From Brevibacterium luteolum (GTDB lineage: Bacteria; Actinomycetota; Actinomycetes; Actinomycetales; Brevibacteriaceae), in assembly GCF_013004595.1 (NCBI RefSeq), contig NZ_JABEMC010000013.1, positions 1 through 46,988 of the forward strand: a stretch of DNA of 46,988 nt, read 5' to 3'. Of this stretch, positions 34,556 to 43,972 are shown piece after piece. The notes under the pieces were generated by a model. The model did no database searches, was not told the DNA's origin, and worked only from the letters and a program-made list of their open reading frames with translations. The stretch's first letter is position 1. The number at the start of each line of letters is the position of its first letter. The position numbers and the translations under genes are program-made.

Positions 34556-36231
34556 GTGCCGGCCTTCACATTGCTGGCGAAGTGCCGGCCGCCCACCACC
34601 GTGCCGTGCACGCGGATCGCGCCGATCTGCGCCGGCTCGACGGCCAGCGGATCCTCGGCGAGCACCGCCAGATCAGCGAACTTGCCCGGCTCGATCGAAC
34701 CGATCTCGGCATCGCGCTTGAGCATATAGGCGCTGCCGATCGTCACCGCCGCCAGCGCAGCCGCAGCATCGATGCGCTCATGCTCGCCCATCACCCGCCC
34801 CGACAGCGTCCGGCGGGTGACCGCATGCATGACGGTCCTGAGCGGGCCCAGCGGCGTGACCGGGGAATCAGAGTGCAGGCTGAAGGGAACGCCGAGGCGC
34901 TGCGCCGTTGCCGCCGCATTGTTCCGGCGTGCTCGGTCCGGGCCCATTGTCAGGTCGAGGTGCTGATCGCCCCACTGGTGGATGTGGTTGGCGAAGATGT
35001 TCGCACACGCCCCAAGCGCCTTCATCCGCCGGTACTGGGCCGGTGTCGACATCTGCGAGTGCGTGCACGTGTGCCGGTGGTCCGGGCGCGGATGGTCGAT
35101 GAGCACCCGCTCCAGGGTGTTGAGGAACAGCTCGGTGGCCTGATCGCCGTTGCAGTGGACGTGGATGAGCAGCCCGGCGGTGTGGAAGGCCTCGAACGCC
35201 CGGTGGAACTCTTCGGGGCTGACATTCCAGATCCCATTGGGCTCATCGCCGTAGTAGCCGGGCTGGCGCACGCGGGCGGTGAATCCCTGCAGGGTGCCGT
35301 CGAGCATGAGCTTGACGCTGCCGAATCCCAGCAGCGGTGTCGAGGAGGCCTTGAGCTCCTGCAGCCGCTGTGCATCCGCAGCCAGGGTCTGCGACACCGC
35401 GCCCACACCGGCGCCGAAGTGGAAGACCTCCAGCCGGGCCGGGAAGTCCCCGGTGACCGTCTGCTGGTACAGCTGCGTGCCCGCATCGTCCATGAGCAGC
35501 CGGGAGCCCAGATCGGTGAGCGTGGTGGTGCCGGTGTTGACGCCGTCCTGGCCGAAGTTCCGCAGCGCGTCGGCATCGATGCTCAGCAGGTCGTTGCCGC
35601 CGGCGACAGCGTTGACGAGCCCCATGGCCGCGAACTCGTGCAGCTCGCCGGTGAGCTCACCGGCGGCATCGCGGGACACGCCCTCGGTGCGCACGTCCTC
35701 GTCGACACCGCAGCGCTGCAGGGCCGCGGAGTTGACGGTCAGCGCGTGGCCGCTGGCGTGGTTGACGGCGATCGGCCGGGTGAGGGAGACCCGGTCGAGG
35801 TGCGCGCGGACGAGCTTCTCATGCTGGAAGTAGATGGGGTCGAGACCCCAGGCGATGAGCGGCGCCTCTGCATCCTCCAGCGCGGCGTCGGCCGCGGCGA
35901 GCCGGGAGATGACATCCTCGATCGAGGTGCAGCCGGGCCAGTGGGTGCCGTGCGGGTCGACGCGGTCGACATAGCCGACATACGTTCCCTTCCAAACATT
36001 GCCGGTGCCGGCATGGCTGTGCGCCTCGACGAAGCCCGGCAGCAGCACGGCATCGGCATAGCGCTCATCGAGGACGGCATGGGGATACTGCAGGAGCTCC
36101 TCGACGCTGCCGACGGCGCGGAACCGGTCGCCGCGGATCGCGACGGCCTCTGCCGTCGGCGCCGCAGGATCCATCGTCCGGACACGGCGTGCGGGATAGA
36201 CGATCGTCGGTTCCATCGCGTCGGTGATCAC
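34552..36231 (-). CDS. YtcJ-like amidohydrolase (Amidohydro_3)
   Basis: The product has 559 residues from the GTG at 36231, chosen because aaagggg lies 6 bases upstream. The metal-dependent hydrolase fold shows the first HxH ligands in VEAHSHAGTGN, a later HVHCNGDQATE and CTHSQM, and SLHSDSPVTPLGPL with the Asp ligand. The final KRDAEIGSIEPGKFADLAVLAEDP is the standard return strand. It hydrolyses an amide, formamide-like or cyclic substrate on the cytoplasmic side. It is the first gene of an operon with the metal chaperone, DUF3311 protein and symporter, so it may act on what the symporter imports. Confidence 0.87.
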   Translation of the reverse strand: MITDAMEPTIVYPARRVRTMDPAAPTAEAVAIRGDRFRAVGSVEELLQYPHAVLDERYADAVLLPGFVEAHSHAGTGNVWKGTYVGYVDRVDPHGTHWPGCTSIEDVISRLAAADAALEDAEAPLIAWGLDPIYFQHEKLVRAHLDRVSLTRPIAVNHASGHALTVNSAALQRCGVDEDVRTEGVSRDAAGELTGELHEFAAMGLVNAVAGGNDLLSIDADALRNFGQDGVNTGTTTLTDLGSRLLMDDAGTQLYQQTVTGDFPARLEVFHFGAGVGAVSQTLAADAQRLQELKASSTPLLGFGSVKLMLDGTLQGFTARVRQPGYYGDEPNGIWNVSPEEFHRAFEAFHTAGLLIHVHCNGDQATELFLNTLERVLIDHPRPDHRHTCTHSQMSTPAQYRRMKALGACANIFANHIHQWGDQHLDLTMGPDRARRNNAAATAQRLGVPFSLHSDSPVTPLGPLRTVMHAVTRRTLSGRVMGEHERIDAAAALAAVTIGSAYMLKRDAEIGSIEPGKFADLAVLAEDPLAVEPAQIGAIRVHGTVVGGRHFASNVKAGT

Positions 36232-36372
36232 TTCGGCCCCTTTGCCTATTCGTGCGAGATGACACTCACGTACAGAAAGCGACCCGAGCATGTCATGGAA
36301 GCGAAACCGGCGCTACGGACGAACCGTAGCTACCGCGCCCCTCGGCCTTGACACTTCGTCAACTGACCGGAA

Positions 36373-36406
36373 GCTGCGCCGAGAACCCGGAGGTTCCCGG
36401 CGCAGC
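36373..36406 (-). terminator. Terminator after the DUF885 gene
   Basis: gctgcgccg pairs with cggcgcagc, and an inner gaacc/ggttc stem extends the helix around a 4-base loop. It starts 8 bp after the DUF885 stop on the reverse strand. Confidence 0.7.
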
Positions 36407-36413
36407 CGCTGTC

Positions 36414-38087
36414 TCAGAGGAGTGCCCGCCGCAGCGTATCGAGTCCGACAGAGCCGACCGCCAGCGCTCGGGCGTGGAAGTCCTTGAGGCTGAACGACGC
36501 GCCGGCCTGTGCCTTCGCCTCGTCGCGGATCTCTTCCCACAGCCGCTGACCGATCTTGTAGCTCGGCGCCTGACCCGGCCAGCCGAGGTAGCGGTTGAGC
36601 TCGAAGGCGAGGAAGCTGCGGTCCATGGCGACATTGTCGGTGAGGAATTGCCAGGCCTTCTTCGCATCCCACGTGCCGCCGCCCACCGACTCAGGCGCAT
36701 CCTGCTTCAGATGCACACCCAGGTCGACGCATACGCGGGCGGCACGCAGCCGCTGCGAGTCGAGCATGCCCATGTAGTCACCGGGGTCGTCGAGGAACCC
36801 GAGGTCGGCCATGAGCCGTTCGGCGTAGAGCGCCCAGCCCTCACCGTGTCCGGAGACCCAGCAGGCGTGCCGGCGCCAGTCGTTGAGCTGCTCCTTGAGA
36901 TACGTCGCCTGCCCGATCTGCAGGTGATGGCCCGGCACACCCTCGTGATAGACGGTCGTCTTCTCCTGCCATGTTGAGAAGGTCTCCGTGCCGGCAGGCA
37001 CCGACCACCACATGCGGCCAGGCCGTGAGAAGTCATCTGTCGGACCGGTGTAGTAGATCCCGCCGGTCCCATCGGGCAGCACCATGCACTCGATCGTGTG
37101 CAGCGGCTCGGGGATCTCGAAGTGCTCCTTCGACAGCTCGCGGGTTGCCTCATCAGCGGTGGCCTGCATCCACTCGCGCAGCGCATCAAGCCCGTGCAGC
37201 TGCCGGGAGGGATCCTCATCAAGCGCCTTCATCGCCGCGAACACGTCATCACCGGGGGAGACCTGGGCTGCGATCTTCTCCTGTTCGGAGTGGATCTGCG
37301 CCAGCTGGTCGAGACCCCACTGGTAGGTCTCCTCGAAGTCGATGTCTGCACCCAGGAACGTCCGGCTGTGCAGTTCGTACTCCTCTCGGCCGCACGCATC
37401 GTCGCTGCCGGCGTGCGGGGCGATCTCTGTGCGCAGGAACTGTGCGAGCTCGCCGTAGGCTGATCGTGCCTGCTCGGCACCTTCCTGCAGGGCGGCAGCA
37501 AGTGCTTCTGGGACCGAGGCGCCGGTGATAAGGGCATCGAAGTGCCCGCCGGGCTTGGCGGTCTCCTCAGCCTGCTTGGCGGCTTCGGTCACCTGGCGGA
37601 TCGCAGCGACCCGGCCCTGTTCGCGACCGGCGGTCAGTGACTCGCGGTAACCGTCGAGCGCCTCGGGCACCGACGAGAGCTTCGCGGCGATGTGCTCCCA
37701 GTCTCCTTCCGAGCCGGTGGGCATGAGGTCGAAAACGTCGCGGATCTGCTGGACGGGGGAGGTGATGACGTTGATATCGCCTAGATGATAGCCGCGTTCG
37801 ACGGTCTGGATGTCGAGCTCCAGGCGCTCGTGCATCGCATCAATGGTCACCCGGTCGGTGTCGTCGAGGGTCTCGGCGGCGGCCACGGCCTGGTCGAGGG
37901 CGGACAGGGTGTTCCTGGCGAGGTCCGCGCGGCGCTGGGCACCGGCGGGGGAGTAGTCATCGAGTTCGTCGATCCGGCCGTCGACTCCCAGCGAGACGCG
38001 GAACGAGGGGCTCATATCGAGCAGGCGGGCAACATAGTCATTCGCGACGGCGTCGATGCCGCTGGTGGGGCGTGAAAGCTCTGTCAT
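36414..38087 (-). CDS. DUF885-family predicted metallopeptidase
   Basis: The product has 557 residues from the ATG at 38087 (aaggtgg upstream). The zinc-type motif YHEGVPGHHLQIG matches the HExxPGHH signature of DUF885 proteins. FELNRYLGWPGQAPSYKIGQRLW near the C-terminus is also typical (quoted in part: WPGQAPSYKIG). No signal peptide is seen, so a cytoplasmic peptidase or esterase-like hydrolase is expected. It is on the same strand as the amidohydrolase operon but separated by a terminator. It is divergent from the small ORF at 38248. Confidence 0.83.
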   Translation of the reverse strand: MTELSRPTSGIDAVANDYVARLLDMSPSFRVSLGVDGRIDELDDYSPAGAQRRADLARNTLSALDQAVAAAETLDDTDRVTIDAMHERLELDIQTVERGYHLGDINVITSPVQQIRDVFDLMPTGSEGDWEHIAAKLSSVPEALDGYRESLTAGREQGRVAAIRQVTEAAKQAEETAKPGGHFDALITGASVPEALAAALQEGAEQARSAYGELAQFLRTEIAPHAGSDDACGREEYELHSRTFLGADIDFEETYQWGLDQLAQIHSEQEKIAAQVSPGDDVFAAMKALDEDPSRQLHGLDALREWMQATADEATRELSKEHFEIPEPLHTIECMVLPDGTGGIYYTGPTDDFSRPGRMWWSVPAGTETFSTWQEKTTVYHEGVPGHHLQIGQATYLKEQLNDWRRHACWVSGHGEGWALYAERLMADLGFLDDPGDYMGMLDSQRLRAARVCVDLGVHLKQDAPESVGGGTWDAKKAWQFLTDNVAMDRSFLAFELNRYLGWPGQAPSYKIGQRLWEEIRDEAKAQAGASFSLKDFHARALAVGSVGLDTLRRALL

Positions 38088-38247
38088 GGCCACCACCTTA
38101 ACGCCCAAATCGGCCACCGCCAGGTCAAGCTCCCCACAAGATCCGCCGCTGCTGAGGCGGTGATCGTGTCCGTATGGCGGGTGTCATGTGAATGACGCAC
38201 CGAACGCTTGTTAGAGTCCTTTTACATCGGCTTCAAAGGAGATGCTC

Positions 38248-38421
38248 ATGGTTTGCCCTCCACCGTTGGTGGCGGCCTCACCAGCGCAGGACTCGTCGTC
38301 CTCGCCGGCTGCGCGCCTGGGAGCACTTCCGTGCATCGTGGTGCTCAGTCTGGCGATCGTGCTGTTCTCAGTGTTCCCGCAGATCGTCACCTGGCTGCCC
38401 GAGGTGCTCTACAGTGAGTAG
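38248..38421 (+). CDS. 57-residue single-pass membrane protein, TRAP-DctM-tail-like
   Basis: The ATG at 38248 has aaggag six bases upstream, a near-ideal start. The product has a 27-residue Pro/Ser/Ala-rich N-terminus, one hydrophobic helix (CIVVLSLAIVLFSVF) and the ending PQIVTWLPEVLYSE. The ending recalls the last helix of TRAP-transporter large subunits (DctM), where an x-PQ-I-x-x-WLP-type string closes the protein. It may be a decayed DctM tail captured as a small ORF, or a genuine small accessory protein. It lies 66 bp upstream of the two MFS transporters. Confidence 0.5.
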   Translation: MVCPPPLVAASPAQDSSSSPAARLGALPCIVVLSLAIVLFSVFPQIVTWLPEVLYSE

Positions 38422-38487
38422 GCCGCCGAGCAGGAGTGCGGGCGCAGGCGGCAGATGAGACAGCAGTGATGGAAGGGAGGGAGGCGC

Positions 38488-39681
38488 GTGGCAGAGCCGA
38501 GGCTCTGGTCGAAGGACTTCACCGTCGCGATCATCGCCGCCGTGTTCCTGTCCTTCGTCTTCTATCTGCTCATCACCACGATGGCCGGCTACGCCGTCAT
38601 CCGCTTCGCCGCCTCCGACTCCGCCGCCGGTCTGGCCTCCAGCTCGTTCGTCCTCGGCGCGGTCGCCGCCCGCATGTTCGTCGGCACCATGCTCGACACC
38701 CTCGGTCGTTACCGGGTGCTCATCACCGCCTTCACTCTCTCCGCTGTTGCCGGTGTTCTGTATCTGCCGGCTGACTCGCTGCCGCTGCTGCTGGCGGTCC
38801 GGTTCATCCACGGCGCGGTGTTCGGTGCCGGGCACACCGCCATCATGGCTGCTGTCCAGGACATCATCCCGCCGTCTCGCCGTGCAGAGGGCACCGGCTA
38901 CTTCGGCACCTCGACGACCCTGGCGGCAGCGCTCGGCCCACTGATCGCGATCATCGTCGTACGCGACTTCGGCTACCACTGGCTGTTCATCATCTCCCTG
39001 GCCTTCACGGTGCTCGGGTTGGTCGCGATCCTGTTCCTGCGCGTACCCGAACGCGCCGCCGGTGAACGCGAGCTGCTGAGCTGGCGCTGCTTCCATCCGG
39101 TGCGCCTGTTCGACCCTTCTGGCATGCTCATCGGCTCGGCAGTGCTCACCGCTGGTGTCGCCTACTCCTCGGTCATGACCTTCCTGACCACCTACACGAC
39201 GAGCATCGGCATCGCCGATGCCGCTCCTGCGTTCTTCCTCGCCTTCGCTGGTTCCTCCCTCATCGCCCGGCTCACCCTCGGCCGCATCCAGGATCGTTTC
39301 GGCGACAACGTCGTCGTCTACCCGCTGTACGCCTCGTTCTTCACCGCGATGGTGCTCATCGCCGTCGTTCCGCAGATGTGGACGATCATCCTCGCCGGCG
39401 TGCTCGGCGGGGTGGGCTTCGGCACGCTCATGTCCTCAACCCAGGCGATCACCATCCGCCGCGCCGGGCCCACCCGCGTGGGTGTGGCGACCTCGACGTA
39501 CTTCTTCATGATCGACATCGGCTTCGGGCTGGGACCGGTCGCCCTCGGTGCGCTCATCGCCGCGACCTCGTTCACTACGATGTACGCTGTCGCGGCGCTG
39601 CTGGTGGGCGTCAGCGGAGTGCTCTACTGGCTGGTCCACGGACGGTTCGCCGCGCCCGAGGCAGGGGGAGTGCGTCCATGA
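38488..39681 (+). CDS. MFS transporter, first of a tandem coupled pair
   Basis: The product has 397 residues with twelve hydrophobic segments. It is the AraJ/YcaD-like type of drug or metabolite exporter. The family string RRAEGTGYFGTSTTLAAALG lies between TM4 and TM6, and GRIQDRFGDNVVVYPL follows TM8. The GTG start has ggagg upstream. The stop overlaps the next MFS start by 4 bp. The substrate is not indicated. Confidence 0.85.
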   Translation: MAEPRLWSKDFTVAIIAAVFLSFVFYLLITTMAGYAVIRFAASDSAAGLASSSFVLGAVAARMFVGTMLDTLGRYRVLITAFTLSAVAGVLYLPADSLPLLLAVRFIHGAVFGAGHTAIMAAVQDIIPPSRRAEGTGYFGTSTTLAAALGPLIAIIVVRDFGYHWLFIISLAFTVLGLVAILFLRVPERAAGERELLSWRCFHPVRLFDPSGMLIGSAVLTAGVAYSSVMTFLTTYTTSIGIADAAPAFFLAFAGSSLIARLTLGRIQDRFGDNVVVYPLYASFFTAMVLIAVVPQMWTIILAGVLGGVGFGTLMSSTQAITIRRAGPTRVGVATSTYFFMIDIGFGLGPVALGALIAATSFTTMYAVAALLVGVSGVLYWLVHGRFAAPEAGGVRP

Positions 39682-40883
39682 CAGCGCACCCTGGCGCTGG
39701 GGGGAGTGCCGCCGCACCGCAGCCGCTGTGGACCGGTCAGTTCCTGCTGGCCTTCGGGATCAACTTCGTCCTCTCGCTCTCCTTCTACGTGCTCATCACC
39801 TCGATGGCCGGTTACGCCGCCACCGAATTCGGGGCCGGCTCCTCGGTCGCCGGACTGACGGCCAGCGCTTTCATCATCGGTGCGACCGTAGCGCGCATCA
39901 TCGCCGGGAAGTACCTCGACTTCATCGGCCGGAGGACCTCGACGATCGCCGCGCTCGTGTTATTCGTGATGTCCGCTGTGGCGTACGTATTCGCCGATCA
40001 GATCTGGCTGGTCATCGTCATCCGGCTCATCCATGGGGCGGCTTTCGGCTGGGGGTCGAACACCATCACGGCGGTCGCCCAATCGCTCATTCCGCAGTCG
40101 CGGCGGTCTGAGGGGACGGGTTATTTCGGCACCTCGACGACTCTGTCAGCCGGTCTGGGGCCGTTCCTTGCCGTGTGGCTGTCGGGGGCATACGGGTACA
40201 CGGCCGTGTTCATCATGTGTGCCGGGTTCTCTGTCGTCGGCGTGGTCTTCAGCCTGCTGCTGCGCCCAGCTGAGCGGGCGGTGACGCCGGAGGAACGGGC
40301 GCTGAAGTGGCGGCTGAGCCTGGGTACGATCATCGACTACCGCAGTGTGCGAATCGCAACCGTCATGCTGCTGGCCGGGCTGTCGTATTCAGTTGTGCTG
40401 GCCTTCCTCCAGACCTTCGCGAACGAAGAGGACTTCGGTTCGGCGGCCAGCGTGTTCTTCATGGTGTTCTCGGTCGCGATGCTGCTCGGTCGGCTGTTCG
40501 TCGGACGGCTGCAGGACGCCTACGGCGACAATGTCGTCGTCTACCCGCTCATCGTCAGCTTCACCCTCAGCCTCGTCGTCATCGGTCTGGCTCCGGCCGG
40601 CTGGGTCGTCATCGCCGCTGCGATCCCGGCCGGACTGGGCTTCGGTTCGCTCTTTCCCAGTATCCAGGCCATCGCCGTCACCCTGGCCGGCCCCGCCCGG
40701 GCAGCGCTGGCGGTCTCGACCTTCTTCATCTTCCTCGACGTCGGCACCGGCCTGGGGCCGGTCATGCTCGGAGCGCTCACCCCGGCCATCGGGTTGCGCG
40801 GAGCCTACCTCGTCGCCGCAGGGCTGATGGTCGTAGCCCTTGTGCTGTACTGGCTGTTCCACGGGCGTCGCCAGCGCACATAG
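39678..40883 (+). CDS. MFS transporter, second of a tandem coupled pair
   Basis: The product has 401 residues with twelve hydrophobic segments. It is a clear paralogue of the preceding gene, sharing EGTGYFGTSTTL, GRLQDAYGDNVVVYPL and the LYWL-x-HGR C-terminus. The ATG overlaps the upstream TGA, so the two are translated together. A heterodimer is conceivable, though MFS proteins normally act alone. Divergence of the helices suggests an old duplication and distinct substrates. Confidence 0.85.
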   Translation: MTAHPGAGGSAAAPQPLWTGQFLLAFGINFVLSLSFYVLITSMAGYAATEFGAGSSVAGLTASAFIIGATVARIIAGKYLDFIGRRTSTIAALVLFVMSAVAYVFADQIWLVIVIRLIHGAAFGWGSNTITAVAQSLIPQSRRSEGTGYFGTSTTLSAGLGPFLAVWLSGAYGYTAVFIMCAGFSVVGVVFSLLLRPAERAVTPEERALKWRLSLGTIIDYRSVRIATVMLLAGLSYSVVLAFLQTFANEEDFGSAASVFFMVFSVAMLLGRLFVGRLQDAYGDNVVVYPLIVSFTLSLVVIGLAPAGWVVIAAAIPAGLGFGSLFPSIQAIAVTLAGPARAALAVSTFFIFLDVGTGLGPVMLGALTPAIGLRGAYLVAAGLMVVALVLYWLFHGRRQRT

Positions 40884-41090
40884 GCCAGCGGCCGTGGGCT
40901 AACAGGGCCCGATTCGACGCTGACGAGAACTTCTGTGATGACCGCACTGTCTGAGAACCGTCGAAGGCAGATTCGCGCACCACTCAACCACCGAGTCTCT
41001 CACCAGCAGATATGACAGATTCTTAGCAACACCGACCCTCGAAACTGTGAAGAGTGTCATAGGGTGCTGTATGGCTGATCCCGGGCATCG

Positions 41091-43223
41091 ATGACCCGGG
41101 CGTGCTCAACGAAGAGAAAGTCACCCACGAAGAACACCTTGCATCGTTTTGGCGCCGGCACGGCCGTCGCCGCCCTTCTAGCCTCCGCCACCAGCGCGGG
41201 TGCTGCCTTCGCCGCTCCCGCCGGTGACGTGCTGCTGCTGACAGTTCCGGCCGATGACGTCGAGGCGGCCTCTGAGACGCTCGGCGATCTCGACATCGTC
41301 AGCGCTGAAGGCGACAATGTCATCGTCCTCGGCGATCAGGACCTCGCCGACGAACTGGAGAAGACCGGAGCCTCGGTCACCGCCGAAAACTACGCCGACT
41401 CCCTCGGCACCCGCCCTGCCAGCGCACAGCCGGCCGCACCCGCCCCGGTGCCGGCCAAGCTCAATGCCGCTGACTACGACACGTTCTTCAACGGCTATCG
41501 CACCACCAGTGCCTATGCCCAGTTCGCCCAGGACCTCGCATCCCAGTATCCAGAGCTCGTCCAGCACGTCGACTACGGAGACACCTTTCTCAAGCAGCAG
41601 GGCCAGGGCGGCCACGACCTCGTCGCTGTGCGCATTACCGCTGACGTCGCCGACCAACCTGAGTACGCCGGCGGGCAGGACGGCAAGCCGCGGTTCTTCC
41701 TCGGCGCGCAGACGCACTCGCGTGAGATCATCACCAGCGAGATGGCCTGGCGCTTCGCCACCGAGCTCATCGACGGCTACGGCACCGACGCGCAGGTCAC
41801 CTCGCTGCTCGACTCGACCGAGGTGTGGGTGAGCTTCCAGCACAATCCCGACAGCATCGACGTCGTGGAGCAGGCCTTCGCCGACGGCGTCGACACGACA
41901 CCGGCTGGTGACGGCAATCCGAACTCCGCCTCAAAGGCCTGGCAGCGCAAGAATCAGAACACCGCAGGGTTCGAAGACACCGGTGCGCCCTGGGCGCGCA
42001 GCCAGCCCGGCATCGACCTCAACCGGAACTGGCCCTACGGCTGGGGCGGCGCCTCAACGAGCTCCGATCCGAGCAGCGTCCTCTACAAGGGAACCGCACC
42101 GGCGTCCGAACCTGAAGTGGCAGCGCTTAAGGACCTGCTCGAAGATCTCTACGGCACCTACGACGTTGAGACGACGACCGCTGCGCCGGACGAGCGGGCC
42201 GGCACCTATATTCACCTGCATTCGTATTCGGACCTCATCCTCTATCCGTATGGTTTCGACAACACCGCAAACCTCCCCAACGCCGACGCATTGATCGCCG
42301 GTGCCTTCCGGCAGTCGTTCGGCAACAACTATGCCACCGGTGCACCTGGCGACGTGCTGTACAACGCCTCGGGCGGCGACTTCGACTACGCCTACGGCAA
42401 ACTCGGCGTACCCGGCTACGTCTACGAGATCGGCACCGCCCGCGAAGGCGGTTTCTTCCCCGGTTTCCAGCGCGCCGATGACTACTGGCAGAAGGTTCAG
42501 CCTGGTCTGCGCTTCGCAGCCGAGGCCGCCTACGAGCCCTACACCGCCTCGCTTGGCGGTGTCGTGTCCGAACTGACAGCTGAGCGTCAGGACGACGGGT
42601 CCATCATCGTCACCGGCACAGCAACCGATGACGCCTATGGCCAGGACGCAGGGTCGGCTGAGCGCCGGCCGGCAGTCACACAGATCGACGATGTCGAGAT
42701 CCAGGCCGCGGCCGACCGCACCGCCCTTGATGCCGGGGAGTCCACCGGCCCAGGCGAGGCTGCCGTTCCCGAGGCGGGGGAGACCGTCGACTTCGAGGCC
42801 ACCATTGCTAAGGAAGGCTCGGAACAGGCCAGGTTCGTCTTCGCGCGGGCGCGGAACGGCTCCGGCGAGTACGGTCCGTGGCAGGCGGTCTTCGTCGATC
42901 CCGTAGAGGAGGATGAAGCACCAGAGCCGACCGACGCGCCGTCGCCGGATCCTGAGCCCACCGCGGACCCGACCGCCGACCCGACCGCAACTCCGACAGG
43001 CGAGCCATCCGCCGATCCCAGCGAGGGCCCGACGAGTGGGCCCACTGACGCACCGCGCGACGATGACGGCAAGCGCGACGATGACGATTCGTCACGCGAT
43101 CAGGATCGCGACGACCGATCCCAGCTGCCGCGCACCGGCGCCGGGCTCTGGCCGCTGGCGGCAGGTGCAGCGCTGCTCGCCGCTGGAGGACTCGGCGTGT
43201 GGGCCTCGCGGAGGCGGAGCTGA
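41091..43223 (+). CDS. Secreted M14 zinc carboxypeptidase with LPXTG cell-wall anchor
   Basis: The product has 710 residues. A basic N-terminus and hydrophobic segment (about 19-41, ending SAGAAFA-AP) form a signal peptide. The M14 catalytic set is complete: zinc ligands H209 and E212 (in THSREI) and H377 (in IHLHSYS), substrate-binding DLNRNW (R312), and general base E446 (in YVYEIGT). After the catalytic domain come a beta-type region and a Pro/Thr/Asp repeat spacer (PTADPTADPTATPTGEPS), then LPRTG at about 679-683, a hydrophobic helix and RRRS. Sortase would link it to peptidoglycan. It removes C-terminal residues from peptides outside the cell. No ribosome-binding site is seen. Confidence 0.9.
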   Translation: MTRACSTKRKSPTKNTLHRFGAGTAVAALLASATSAGAAFAAPAGDVLLLTVPADDVEAASETLGDLDIVSAEGDNVIVLGDQDLADELEKTGASVTAENYADSLGTRPASAQPAAPAPVPAKLNAADYDTFFNGYRTTSAYAQFAQDLASQYPELVQHVDYGDTFLKQQGQGGHDLVAVRITADVADQPEYAGGQDGKPRFFLGAQTHSREIITSEMAWRFATELIDGYGTDAQVTSLLDSTEVWVSFQHNPDSIDVVEQAFADGVDTTPAGDGNPNSASKAWQRKNQNTAGFEDTGAPWARSQPGIDLNRNWPYGWGGASTSSDPSSVLYKGTAPASEPEVAALKDLLEDLYGTYDVETTTAAPDERAGTYIHLHSYSDLILYPYGFDNTANLPNADALIAGAFRQSFGNNYATGAPGDVLYNASGGDFDYAYGKLGVPGYVYEIGTAREGGFFPGFQRADDYWQKVQPGLRFAAEAAYEPYTASLGGVVSELTAERQDDGSIIVTGTATDDAYGQDAGSAERRPAVTQIDDVEIQAAADRTALDAGESTGPGEAAVPEAGETVDFEATIAKEGSEQARFVFARARNGSGEYGPWQAVFVDPVEEDEAPEPTDAPSPDPEPTADPTADPTATPTGEPSADPSEGPTSGPTDAPRDDDGKRDDDDSSRDQDRDDRSQLPRTGAGLWPLAAGAALLAAGGLGVWASRRRS

Positions 43224-43286
43224 CACATACCGGCACCCACAGCTGACATGTGATCGGCACGTGGACTGAGCTGGCAGACAGAGACG

Positions 43287-43335
43287 CACGGGAGGGTGTG
43301 AAGAAGGCGAATCGTCTTCCTCACACCCTCCCGTG
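43287..43335 (+). terminator. Long terminator hairpin after the M14 carboxypeptidase
   Basis: cacgggagggtgtga pairs over 15 bp with tcacaccctcccgtg. The inner part aaggcg/cgtctt continues the helix with a wobble pair around a 3-base loop. Confidence 0.8.
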
Positions 43336-43394
43336 GCGTATCTGTCCTTCTATCAGCATGCCACGCCGTCTGATGGCGCCGGGTGCCAAGGATT

Positions 43395-43445
43395 TTGCGC
43401 CCGCATCAGTTGCGGAGTAAAGTGAAGCATCGCTTGACAGGTCAA
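43395..43445 (+). promoter_or_regulatory. MarR promoter with palindromic operator
   Basis: A -35-like TTGCGC (43395-43400), a 17-bp spacer and TAAAGT (43418-43423) form a plausible promoter. Just downstream, the perfect 12-bp palindrome TTGACAGGTCAA (43434-43445) is a typical MarR-type operator, placed over the transcript start. The spacer also holds CCGCA-N5-TGCGG. Autoregulation of the operon is the expected outcome. Confidence 0.5.
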
Positions 43446-43471
43446 CTGATCGTGTGGATGGGGAGGCGAGG

Positions 43472-43972
43472 ATGGATCGGCCACTGGGTCTGATGATCTG
43501 GCTGCGGATGGCTCGATTCGTTCAGCGCAGCAACTGCATCTCCAATGAGTACCTTTCACAGGCCGGAGTGACCATCGCGCAGTTCGAGGCGTTGAGCCAC
43601 GTGCGCGCCTACCAGCCGGTGACGCAGACCGATCTCGCCGCAGGTTTGACTGTCAGCGTCGGCGGGGTCTCACGGATGCTCAGCCGACTCGAAGACGCCG
43701 GGCTCATCGAACGCACCCAGGAGTGGAAGACGAAGTACATCTCCCTCACTAAGGCAGGTGAGGCGCTGCTGAGCTCCGTCTACCCCGGGCAGGTGGCGCT
43801 GCAAGCTTCGATGTTCGACGACGTGCTCGATGCCGATGAACAACGACAGCTCTATGCGCTGATGCGCAAAGTCCACCGCAACAGCCTGCACAAGCAGACC
43901 CCGGTCGGATTCGACCCAGCCGAGGCGGCAGCGCCCGGCTCCACGCACGGCACCACGGAGAAGACGCAATGA
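43472..43972 (+). CDS. MarR-family transcriptional regulator
   Basis: The product has 166 residues from the ATG at 43472, chosen because ggagg lies about 6 bases upstream. The winged-helix core has VTIAQFEALSHVRAYQPV, then TQTDLAAGLTVSVGGVSRML, then the wing RLEDAGLIERTQEWKTKYISL. Its stop overlaps the flavin monooxygenase start by 4 bp. It probably represses this operon through the palindrome upstream and responds to a small ligand such as a phenolic compound or quinone. Confidence 0.87.
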   Translation: MDRPLGLMIWLRMARFVQRSNCISNEYLSQAGVTIAQFEALSHVRAYQPVTQTDLAAGLTVSVGGVSRMLSRLEDAGLIERTQEWKTKYISLTKAGEALLSSVYPGQVALQASMFDDVLDADEQRQLYALMRKVHRNSLHKQTPVGFDPAEAAAPGSTHGTTEKTQ

